In this document: piece by piece, positions 55,929 to 64,000 of the stretch
Layout of the letters: every line of letters starts with the position of its first letter
How positions within the stretch are numbered: position 1 is the stretch's first letter
Origin: Porphyra umbilicalis
Lineage: Eukaryota > Rhodophyta > Bangiophyceae > Bangiales > Bangiaceae
Direction: 5' to 3'
NCBI GenBank assembly: GCA_002049455.2
Contig: KV918938.1
Coordinates: forward strand, 91,328-155,327
DNA length: 64,000 bases
The notes under the pieces: model-generated
The model's input: the letters and a program-made list of their open reading frames with translations, nothing else
What the model was told of the DNA's origin: nothing
The model's database searches: none
Made by a program: the position numbers and the translations under genes

Positions 55929-56415
55929 CAGTGATGACGCCGAGGCGGCCGAGATGCGGCGCGTCGCGGAGCAGGTGGCGGCCTTTGGCGTCGACGCTGG
56001 GCGGCGGCCGCGGCTGCTCGTGGCCAAACTCGGGCAGGATGGCCACGACCGGGGCGCCAAAGTCATCAGCGCCGGCTTTGGCGACTTGGGCTTTGACGTG
56101 GACGTGTCGCCGCTGTTTGCAACGCCCAAGGAGGTGGCCGCGGCGGCGCTCACGGCCGACGTGCACGTGGTTGGCGTCTCGTCGCAGGCCGCCGCCCACC
56201 GCACGCTCGTCCCAGAGCTGGTGCGTCGCCTGCGGTCGGGCGACGGCACGCGGGACGTGGCGGTCATTGTCGGCGGCGTCATCCCCGCCGACGATTATCC
56301 GATGCTCGCCGCGGCGGGGGTGGACCTCGTGTTTGGGCCTGGCACCCGCATCCCCGACGCGGCGGAAAAGGTCGTGCGGCTGCTGCGGGAGCGGGGGGGG
56401 GACGCGCTTCGGTGA
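53863..56415 (+). CDS. MUT: Methylmalonyl-CoA mutase, adenosylcobalamin-dependent
   Basis: Converts (R)-methylmalonyl-CoA to succinyl-CoA, in mitochondria in eukaryotes, at the end of propionyl-CoA breakdown. From ATG 53863 the frame gives 850 residues. The substrate-binding TIM-barrel part runs from ~90 ([31 protein letters not shown]) through [45 protein letters not shown] and [14 protein letters not shown]. The C-terminal B12 domain has [13 protein letters not shown], with the cobalt-ligand His at residue ~728, and ends [15 protein letters not shown]. Two poly-Gly stretches (residues ~562 and ~680) enlarge the linker beyond the ~750 residues usual in animals. The start is uncertain. An out-of-frame ATG at 53850 opens a good-looking transit peptide ([17 protein letters not shown]), and the C-runs at 54049-54090 could hide a frame error. 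No intron. Confidence 0.95.
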
Positions 56416-56479
56416 GGGGGTGGGGGGGGGACACCGGGGGGGGGGGGTGGGGGGGGGCGGCGCTGCGGCGGGGCTGGGG

Positions 56480-57709
56480 TCAAGAGTCGGCCGCTTTGGC
56501 CGCCGTCCAGAACAGGAACCACCACCGCTGCGCGCCACACGCCGCTCCGTCCCGCCGCACGTACGCGCACTCCCCCCGTCGCCGCACGCGACGTGCGCGC
56601 CCCCCGGTCACGACATGGCACCCTCTGCCGTCTCGCCCCCTGCCACTACTACGTGTCGTCGCCCAAACACACATGGCGCGGGCCCCCCCCCCCCATTCCC
56701 CCCCGCCGTCCCCCCTGCCCCCCCCCCACCGCCCGCGCCGTCGCAGACCACCCCCGCGCCGCCGCCACCCTCGCGGCGCCCCCCCCCCCCCGCGTCCACC
56801 GCCGCTGCCGCCGCGCCCGCCGCCCGCGCCGCCGCCCTCACTGGCGCGGGGCGCCCTCGCGGGGCGGCGACATGGAGAGGCGGGCGCCCCCCCCCCCCCC
56901 CCCCCCCCCCGCTGCCGCATCCACGCCGGCGGTGGCGGTCGCCGCCACCGCGGCGGGGGGTGGCCGCCGTCACCGCCGCCGCGTGCGCGCCCGTGCTGCC
57001 ACGTTGGTCGGCCGCCGCAACGGCCGCGCGCGCCGCCGCCCGCCGCCGCGTGGCGCGGCGGTCGCCCGGAACGGCGTCGACCGACGCGACGGGGGGCCCC
57101 CGCCGCACCGAGCGGGGCGACACGGGCGCCGTCGACGCCGCCGCCGCCGTCGCTCGCGGGGGCGTGTCCCCGACGGGGGGGTGGCGCCGCCGCGGCCGCA
57201 CGCGGTGCGAGCAGCGCGACGGAGGCGGCGCCCGCCCAGCGGACGGCGGCGGCGGCGGCGGCCCGCCGCACGGCGTCAATCGCAGCCCACACGTCGACGG
57301 GCGGCGCGTGGAGCGACTGGTCCCACCGGCCGCCGGCGGTGGCGCCGGCGGCGATGGCGGTGGGCCCACTGGTGAGGCACACCCCAGAGGCGGCGGCGGC
57401 TGCCAGCCAGAAGAGCGCCGACGCCCGGCGCTTGGTCGTGGCGTGCCACCGTGCAAGCGGGAGCGCAGCGGCACGCCAGCGACGCAACCCACAGGGCGGG
57501 TGCGCGGGTGGGGGAGCGGTGGCAGCGGCAGTCAAGACGCTGGTGCCTCCAAACGCAAAGGTGCCCCCGTTTGAGCGGGGAGGGGGTGGGACAAAGCCCT
57601 GCGTACCGCCGTCGCTTGGACGGTGGGGGGAAGGGGGGAAGGGGGCGGAGCGACGGCGGCGGAGCTTGCAGAGACGGCAGGAACCCACAGGAAGGACTGG
57701 CCAGCTCAT
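56480..57709 (-). CDS. Possible convergent minus-strand ORF, unassigned
   Basis: Low-confidence call. A 409-codon frame starts MSWPVLPVGSCRLCKL. It has two hydrophobic Ala-rich segments (SALFWLAAAAASGVCLTSG, AAAAVRWAGAASVALL) that could be membrane helices, then a long Gly/Arg-rich region through G/C homopolymers, ending WWFLFWTAAKAADS. The hydrophobic part might be a real small membrane or plastid protein, but composition makes every frame open here. It would converge on the mutase gene 65 bp away. I do not recognise a family. Confidence 0.15.
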   Translation of the reverse strand: MSWPVLPVGSCRLCKLRRRRSAPFPPSPHRPSDGGTQGFVPPPPRSNGGTFAFGGTSVLTAAATAPPPAHPPCGLRRWRAAALPLARWHATTKRRASALFWLAAAAASGVCLTSGPTAIAAGATAGGRWDQSLHAPPVDVWAAIDAVRRAAAAAAVRWAGAASVALLAPRAAAAAPPPRRGHAPASDGGGGVDGARVAPLGAAGAPRRVGRRRSGRPPRHAAAGGGARGRCGGRPTWQHGRARGGGDGGHPPPRWRRPPPPAWMRQRGGGGGGGAPASPCRRPARAPRASEGGGAGGGRGGSGGGRGGGGAPRGWRRRGGGLRRRGRWGGGRGDGGGEWGGGARAMCVWATTRSSGRGRDGRGCHVVTGGRARRVRRRGECAYVRRDGAACGAQRWWFLFWTAAKAADS

Positions 57710-59729
57710 TCAAAAGGAGCGCCCTCACTGCCGGGCACTCCATGCGGGGTCTGCCGCGTCCGCCTGCATCCGCCACCGGTGAGCGGCGGCGCGGCCGCAG
57801 CGTGGATGGCCGTCGGGGGTGGCGGGTTGGCGGGGGGACGGAGGTGCGAGCGCGTGAGGGGGGTGCCACGTCGGCCATATCACTCGCGAGGGCGCCACAC
57901 GGTACGTGGCGTGTGCGCCATGATCACGCGCGGTCACCACCGTGCGGCGCCACTCCACGACGATCGAGCCGTTCTGCTCAAGACGCCAGCGCGGGGGGGG
58001 GCAGGCAGCGAATTAGAAGGCGCGTGGTCGTCATGACCGCGCTTCCAAGCCGTGGTATGGTGTGGTCACCAAGACAAGAGGCGAAGAGAGCGGCACAGTA
58101 CAGTACAGCTACCCGGATCGCGACTACGCCAAAAGCTCTTTTTGCATACAAGACCGGTGCGGTGGAGCACTGCCGGGCGGCGACCGACGAGAGTAAAGTG
58201 AGAACCCAGTGGAGCGGGCGGGTACTGTTCGGGTAGATCCCAAGTTATCGATCCGGAGACGCTTCAGTGGGACGCATGGGACTGCTCCTTTGGACACACG
58301 CCCCCGTAGCGAACTGTCTCAGCGGGAGTGCCGCCCTGGCGGTCGTTTCAGGCAAGGCCTTCCGGCGTCCCATACGTTCACGGTACGCGCCGGTTCACAC
58401 AGCATGAGGGGAGACGCGCGTACTTACTGTGGTTCCAGTACTCGTCCGCCTGTCAAAATATTCGGCAACCTTGTGTATGTATATGTAGCCTCCAAGTGTT
58501 TTGACAGGTAATGGCACATTTCAGCATCATCATAGTTTAGAGGGTACGTCCCCTGGCCTTTAGGACAGGGTACTATCCAACATGCGCATAGGGGCCCCCA
58601 TTCTAATTTTTTTCCGAGCTAGTGCACGTTGCGGGAGTACTTGCGAAAAAGCGGGGTGCACGCGGAGAGACCTCGTACGGCTCGGGCGGACGTCGCCGTA
58701 CGTTGAGTCCGACATGGTTAGAAGCGTCAACTTGCACAATATCCGTACATGTATTTTTGCACGATGGCCGTACGTTGGGCGTTTGTGAGGTCCAACCATG
58801 TAGAAAGAGGGTTTTTTTCTCGTTCAGATGGCTTGAAACGGGGGGTCTGTGCTTCAGACGAGCTGGAAACGAGGATGTGTGCTGCATATGACCGCGTCGG
58901 GTGAGGAATTGAAGACGTAATTGGTGAAACATGCCCCTGAGATGCTCTGGACGGTGTTTTTGTTCTTCAAATTTTTGAACGCGCAGGAGAGGGCCAAGAT
59001 CGGGGACGGCCGAGAGTCGTGGAATGTAGTGTGACCGTGGCGCGCAGTGACTGAAGCGGGCAGTCGCGAGTGGCGTGACGCAGCTGCCCGCGTGGTTCTG
59101 TGCGCGGACCTGTGACGAGGAGAGGGCGGCGTCGTGCGTGTGGCCCGTGCGAGGGGGTGGTGGTGTCGCGTTGGCGGATCCGGCCGTGCGGGATGTCGCA
59201 CAACTGACCGCGCGGTACGTCGTGGGGGGAGGAGAACGGACAGGGGGGTACGTTCGGGGGGCTGTGGAGGGGTTGAGGGGCCGTGGGGCTGGAGGGGGGG
59301 AGGGGTGAAGACGCCGCTGGCTAGCCGGTGGCAGCCCCTACGGCGGCGGCGGAGGACCCTGCGCCCGCGCCCCCTGCTGCGATAGGCTTGCTACTGGCAA
59401 CAAGCCTAGCCATCATGGACGAGGGGGCGGGAGTGGCGTGGCGTTTGCCCCAGGGGGCGGGTGGACTGCGCGGTAGCGGCGGCGGAGGCGGACGTGGGTG
59501 TGAGGCCGGTGGGCTGGGGGGGGTGAGGCTGTCGGCGAGCCGTGCGTGGCTTGGGACTGTCGCAAGCACGGCGTCGCCTGGGTGGGGGGCCGGCGCGCTC
59601 CGGGGCGGACGGCTCTGGCGCGCGCGCCTGCCCGTGGACGCCCGCAATGACATAAAAATAAAAACCAATGCAGTGCATGAAAAATATAACCACGAGCCAA
59701 GTGAAGCGCGACGCGGCATGCTTCAAGTC
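57710..59729. other. 2-kb gene-free stretch
   Basis: No supported gene. 58.0-59.0 kb is closer to balanced composition with short open frames only. Repeated phrases such as CCGTACGTTG (near 58690 and 58768) are present but no clear tandem array. It could hold promoter or untranslated sequence of a minus-strand gene that I cannot see. Confidence 0.4.
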
Positions 59730-59731
59730 TA

Positions 59732-59967
59732 TGGCGCGTCGCCAAAGAATGATCGGATCCGAGCAAGTTCCACAGCAAGTTGCAGCATGCTGTGACCGTG
59801 CTGTGACTGTGCTTTGAAATAAAATTGCATGCTGAGGGCTCCTGGATGGCTCTGTGGGAGGCAAGGACGATCACAGCAATTTTAATTTCTGTGCTGTGAG
59901 CTGCTGTGAACTGCTGTGACTTGCTGTGAGCGTTTCTCAGATCCGATCATTCTTTGGCGACGCGCCA
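59732..59967. mobile_element. MITE family B (236 bp), upstream of tocopherol cyclase
   Basis: Inverted termini of ~29 bp start TGGCGCGTCGCCAAAGAATG and continue ATCGGATC, matched by GATCCGATCATTCTTTGGCG and ACGCGCCA on the right. TA flanks both ends (59730-59731, 59968-59969), pointing to a Tc1/mariner-type origin. Inside, CTGTGA phrases are repeated in both halves (TGCTGTGACCGTGCTGTGAC; GCTGTGAACTGCTGTGAC). No coding capacity. It ends 59 bp before the shared promoter motif. Confidence 0.88.
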
Positions 59968-60026
59968 TAAATAATGCTCCAGAACTTACTCGTATAGATT
60001 GTCTTCGATCACAGCACAACTCCAGG

Positions 60027-60056
60027 CCAGGGTGTTTTCGCGTACGCGCTTTCAGT
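60027..60056 (+). promoter_or_regulatory. Shared 30-bp motif upstream of tocopherol cyclase
   Basis: CCAGGGTGTTTTCGCGTACG then CGCTTTCAGT differs at one base from the mutase copy at 53603. The core CGCGTACGCG is an exact palindrome. It lies 123 bp before the ATG at 60179. A nearby GTACTGTACAGTAC dyad (60060-60073) follows. Confidence 0.55.
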
Positions 60057-60178
60057 CCCGTACTGTACAGTACATATCACCGCAGCAGACCTCTGCCGTG
60101 GTCACCTCACCCACCCCACCGCGACGGCGCGACGGGGGCCCCTTCCACCGGTGTCCGGCCGCTACCCCCACGCCCGCC

Positions 60179-60680
60179 ATGCGCGCTCTATTTGTGGCGC
60201 CGCCGCCCCTGCGACCCGCCGGCCACACGGTGCGCCCGCGCGGGCGGCGCGCCCGCCGTCCCCGGCTGACCGCCGCGCCGCCATCGCCCTCCTCGGCGGG
60301 CGCGCCCGCCGCCCCCCCCCCCCCCCCGCGTGCACGCCCGCGGCGGCGACGGCCCCCCCCCCCCTACGTCCCCCCCCCCACTCTGGGGCACACCCCCCCC
60401 GTCGTCGCCAACGTCCGGCGCCTACTTTGAGGGCTGGTTCGTGCGCCTCGTCGCGCCGACCGCCCCCCACCCGTCGGTCGGCCTCGTCTTTGCCATCTCG
60501 GCGGCGGGCGGCGCCTACACCACCGGCTCGGTGCAGCTGCTGCGGCCGGGGGGGGGGTCACCGCCGAGGCGTTCCCGCCCCTCGCCGAGCGGGGCTCCTT
60601 TTTTGCCGACGGGACCGCACTCGGCCTCGCGCACTGGCCCGACGAGGCGGGCGCGTGTGTCGACGGCCTTGGCAGCAGCG

Positions 60681-60741
<61 letters not shown>

Positions 60742-61747
60742 CGGTGCCGGCGCCGGCGACGGGCACGGCCGGGCTGGCGTCGCCGGCCGCAACCGCCGCG
60801 GCTATGAGTTGAGCGCCGCCGGCACGCGTGGGCGGCTGGCGGCGGGGCCGGCGTGGGACGTGCGCTTCTCAGAGCTGGTTGGGTATGGCGGCCGGTGGGG
60901 CGCGCCGCCACGCTCGACGGGCACGTGGGCGAGCCACTGGCGGGGCCTCGACCCCGGCTACCAAATCCTCATCACGGGCGGCCGCGCGGCGGGGTGGGTC
61001 GACGTCGGCGCCCCAGTCGGCCGTGACGGCGACGGCGGCGGCACCCGTGACGGCCATGGCGGCGGCGCCAGCGGCGACACCCGCCGCCTCGACGTGACGG
61101 GCTGGTCGGTGTATGCCGAAAAAAATTGGGGCGCCGCCTTCCCCCGCCGCTGGTGGTGGCTCACCGCCCCCTTCCCGTGGGGCTCCCTCACCGCAGTTGG
61201 CGCCACGCGGCGCGTCAGCCCCGCCGAGGAAGTCGTCGGCCTCCTCTCAATCACCGCCGGCGGGCGGCTGTACGAGTGGGCCAACTGGTCCGCCCCGACG
61301 CTGTCGTGGGCGGTCGGCTGGGGCCGCGGCTGGTCCGCCACCTCCACCGCCCACAGCGGCCACACGGTGACGGTTAGCGGGTGGACGGCCGACGCGGGCG
61401 TCGGCGTCGCGGGGCCGTCCATGGACGGGGGGATGGGTGTGGCGATCCGCGACGCCGTTGCGGGGGAGGTGCGCGTGCACGTGACCGACGCGGGGGGGCG
61501 GGTGCTCGTCGACGGCGTCTGCCGGGGGGGGGGGATGCTCGAGGTGGGGGGGGACTGGGCGGCGCCGGCCGGGCGCGACGATGACGACGTGTGGGCGGTG
61601 ACCGTGGGGGGGCTGCCCCGGCCCCTGCGGGCGGTGCTCAATGGGTTGGGGCCGGGCGGGGCCGCGACGGATGTGGGGAGGAAGGCGGGGGGGGGGGGGG
61701 GGGGAGGGGGAGGACCGGGGGGACACACCCAGACCGCAGACGGGTGA
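60179..61747 (+). CDS. VTE1: Tocopherol cyclase (VTE1-like), with two apparent homopolymer frameshifts
   Basis: Cyclises phytyl-quinols to tocopherols in plastids (vitamin E synthesis). ATG 60179 opens a basic, Ser/Arg/Pro-rich presequence (MRALFVAPPPLRPAGHTVRP) that fits a plastid transit peptide. The domain starts SGAYFEGWFVRLVAP (~60410), shifts frame at the G10 run 60548-60557, and continues VTAEAFPPLAERGSFFADGT. It then passes through a (GGC)n tract at ~60683-60738 to SHWRGLDPGYQILITGGRAAGW, then the family hallmark YAEKNWGAAFPRRWWW (61112), and LYEWANWSAPTLSWAVGWGRGW. A first shift among C-runs at ~60316-60399 is needed to join presequence and domain. Both shifts sit in long homopolymers, so sequencing errors are likelier than real breaks. 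No intron needed. Confidence 0.88.
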
Positions 61748-62269
61748 GCAGGGGGGTGGCGGTTGGGGGGGGGGGGTAGCTGGCGTCGGGCGTGCGGCAC
61801 GGCAGCAGTCGCGGCGGCTGCCGCGCGGCCGCGGCGGGGGCCCGCCCGTCGGGGCGCGTGCGGTCGTCAAAGCCGACCTTGGCAAACGCACGGGCGGCGG
61901 GCCCCAAACGCACCGCACGACCCGAGCAGAGGGGGTGGGGGCGGCCGTGACCGTCGGGCAGACGGCACAGCGGCAGCCGCGGCGGCTGCCGCGTGGCCAC
62001 CGTGTGGGCACCCGCGAGCGGCGCACCCGTCGGGGCGCGGGCGCCGTCGGCCAGCGCGCCGGGGGCGCGCCCGCGCGCACCGCCCACGCGGCGCGGGGGA
62101 CACCGGCGAGCACGTAAAACGTCACGTTTTGGGCACCGCCGTCCATGCACCCGCCCCTTTGGCGGCCGCCCGCCCCCCGCCGCCCCCCCGCACTACGCAC
62201 GCACCGTCCACGGGGGCCCATGCCTACTCGGCACCCCGCTCCACTCAACCCCCCCCCCCCCCCCCGCCC
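61748..62269. other. Convergent intergenic region with imperfect duplication
   Basis: Between the ends of tocopherol cyclase (+) and the Rho GTPase (-). Two related GC-rich blocks (~61795-61860 and ~61968-62045) share GGCACGGCAGCAGTCGCGG-type sequence and CCCGTCGGGGCGCG. No gene is supported. Confidence 0.4.
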
Positions 62270-63580
62270 TCAAGAAATGATGCAGCACCCCCCCGAGTCC
62301 CTCTTGCCCTTCCCCCCCCCCCCCCCTGCCGAGCCCCCCCCGCCCCCCCCCCGACCCCCCGCCCCCCGCCCCCCCCCCCCCCGGCGGGCACAGCGTCAGC
62401 CGCAGCGCGTCGTCAAACACGTCCTTGAGGCCGACCTGCGTCAACGCCGAACACTCGTGGTAGCGGTCCGCGCCGATCGCCCGCGCGGCGGCGCGGCCCT
62501 CGGCCGACGACACGGGCGTGGCGGCGCGGCGGGCGAGGCGGGCCAGCTCCCCCGCGTCGGTGCGGAGGTCGAGTTTGGTGCCGACGAGGATGATGGTCGA
62601 GGCCGGGGAGGCGCGGCGGAGTTCGGGGCCCCACTTGGATGTGACGTTTTCGAGCGACGCGCGGTGCACCAGGGAGAAGCAGAGGAGGAAGACGTCGGTT
62701 TCGTGGTAGGAGAGGGCGCGGAGCCTGGGGGGGGAGGGGGGGGGGGGTAGGGGGGGATGGGGGGTGTGGAATGCGTCGGGACACGAGCAGAAGAGGAGCA
62801 CCAGCGCCGTCGGGTGGGGTGGCAGGCGCGGTGGGGTGGGTGGACCGTGTGAGTACGTTGCTGCGCGTGGGGGACGGGCGGACCGTCGCCACGGGGGCCT
62901 GCCCTGCGCGACACGGCCAATGGGTGGGGGGACACCACAGCAAGAAGCGGCGGCTCACCCCGCTTGCGTGGGCCCACAGCGGGGCGGCACGGTGCGCCAC
63001 CCACAGAGAGCGCGGGGAGCAACGCGAGCCGTCGAGCTTACTTTGCATAGTCTTCCTGACCGGCCGAGTCCCACAACTCGAGCGCTGCACGCAATCACCG
63101 GGGGACGGGCAACCAACAACACGCGGGGACGCGCAAACCATTGGGAGTGTCAGTACCGCCACTCGCCAAGGGCCCCTGCCTGTGCCGCTCCCCGTAACAG
63201 CCGCCTTGAAGACGGCGGTGGCTGCGTCACACACTGGGCAAGTGCGGGCGCCACGCCGACCACCCCACCCCGTCGGGGTGCGAACCCACAAGGGGGTTCT
63301 CCCCAGGAGCTCTGCAAGCCCCACTGCAGCGTGCGCCCCCCCACATCCCCCCACAGTCCCCCACCCACCCCCCCCCCCCCCCCCCCTTCCCCCCGCACTT
63401 ACTCTGCGGTTGCCCATCGACGTAGACGGTGGCCGAGTAGGTGTCAAACACCGTCGGCACGTACTCGCGCGGGAACTCGTTGCGGGAGTAGGAGAAGAGC
63501 ATGCACGTTTTGCCGACCGAGCCGTCGCCAACGAGGACGGTCTTGACGCGCACGGACGCGGCGGGGTCGGCGGCGGGCAT
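62270..63580 (-). CDS. Rho/Rac-family small GTPase, three exons
   Basis: A GTP-switch protein that in other eukaryotes controls actin, polarity and NADPH oxidase. Exon 1: 63580-63403 ([21 protein letters not shown]-loop GDGSVGKT 18-25; switch [11 protein letters not shown]). Exon 2: 63084-63042 ([13 protein letters not shown], switch II with the catalytic Gln). Exon 3: 62724-62270 ([45 protein letters not shown]). Introns use GT...AG (GTAAGTGC, GTAAGCTC; CAG acceptors) and both are 317 bp. The normal frame becomes poly-Gly after LTLCPP. One base over in the same exon, across several G-runs, is [13 protein letters not shown]-stop, a basic tail with a CaaX box (CIIS). I place the true end there and suspect a homopolymer length error. 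Confidence 0.92.
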
Positions 63581-64000
63581 GGTGGCGAGCCGGAGGAAGG
63601 GGGGGGCGGGGGGAGGGGGGGGGGGTGGGTGGCGGGGGGGAGGGGACGTGCGCTCGTGCAGAGAATCAAGGAGGGGGGGGGGGGGGGGCGGGGGTTGGGC
63701 GCACCGTTGCGCCGCGTGGCAGCGTGTGCGGGTGGGGGGGGGGGGGGGCGCAACGCGCGGCAGTGGTGGGCGGCGCGGGGGATCGGGCGACGCAGCCGCG
63801 GCGGTGGGGGGCAACCGCGTGGCACGTGCGGCGGCGGCGGCGGCGGCAGCGGCGGCAGCAGCAGGCGACAAAGCCGGTCGGGGCGCCGCGCGCGCCCACC
63901 GCACGGCCCCGCGCGCCGTGGCGGCAGACACGCGGGGGGGGGTGTCCCCCGCCGCCGCGCGCCCGCCCGCCGCCGCGGCCGCCCGCCGCCGCCGCCGCCG
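63581..64000. other. Upstream region of the Rho GTPase gene, G-rich
   Basis: On the plus strand it is rich in G-runs (63600-63760) and CGG/GCC triplet runs (63830-64000). The frame upstream of the GTPase ATG is open on the minus strand but consists of low-complexity Ala/Pro, so 63580 is kept as the start. No separate gene seen. Confidence 0.4.

Noticed and set aside
54859-56538. 559-codon minus-strand frame opposite methylmalonyl-CoA mutase
   Set aside because: It lies wholly antisense to a well-supported enzyme gene, is Arg/His-rich, and has no motif. Typical GC-rich shadow.
56412-57782. Plus-strand 456- and 650-codon frames after the mutase stop
   Set aside because: They run through long G/C homopolymers and have no domain. 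Nothing shows readthrough of the mutase stop.

Overview
The window looks like nuclear DNA of a compact, very GC-rich photosynthetic eukaryote. A bangiophyte red alga (Porphyra/Pyropia type) fits best, but this is inferred and not proven. Three clues point that way: a B12-dependent methylmalonyl-CoA mutase, a plastid-type tocopherol cyclase, and mostly intron-free genes beside one three-exon Rho-family GTPase gene. There is no sign of bacterial operons, rRNA or tRNA genes, or CRISPR.

About 1-53.5 kb is a mobile-element graveyard. At 1.6-14 kb lie a minus-strand ORF of unknown function, a 6.6-kb plus-strand gene (3527-10171) and a convergent minus-strand cut-and-paste transposase relic (13974-10786). 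The plus-strand gene encodes a central array of exactly 22 x 36 residues and a C-terminal JmjC dioxygenase domain. It is broken by six in-frame stops but shows no frameshift. The transposase relic is split by a MITE. Then follow a pogo/Tigger-like transposase relic (16.2-17.7 kb), a solo LTR with a perfect 5-bp target-site duplication, and a large unclassified repeat (18.6-20.9 kb) that recurs in the same orientation at 48.5-51.4 kb.

Between those two repeat copies sit: a 12.1-kb chromodomain-type Ty3/Gypsy element (21295-33420, 626-bp LTRs, with a long antisense ORF before the 3' LTR); a second MITE; a 1.5-kb C-rich tract; two tail-to-tail Ty1/Copia copies forming a roughly 4.2-kb-arm inverted repeat (35875-44719); and the 3' end of a second Gypsy element of the same family (44720-48064). 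A 258-bp near-perfect palindrome follows at 51.45 kb.

About 53.5-64 kb is a gene island: methylmalonyl-CoA mutase (+), tocopherol cyclase (+) and a Rho/Rac GTPase (-), with a MITE in between. The mutase and cyclase share a 30-bp upstream motif that is a candidate core-promoter element. The cyclase and the GTPase need small frame corrections at long G/C homopolymers, so base-call errors there are likely. The three genes belong to different processes (propionyl-CoA/methylmalonyl-CoA metabolism, vitamin E synthesis, GTPase signalling) and do not form a pathway.

Most long open frames in this GC-rich DNA are shadows. Calls rest on recognisable motifs, conservation between copies inside the window, and terminal repeats.
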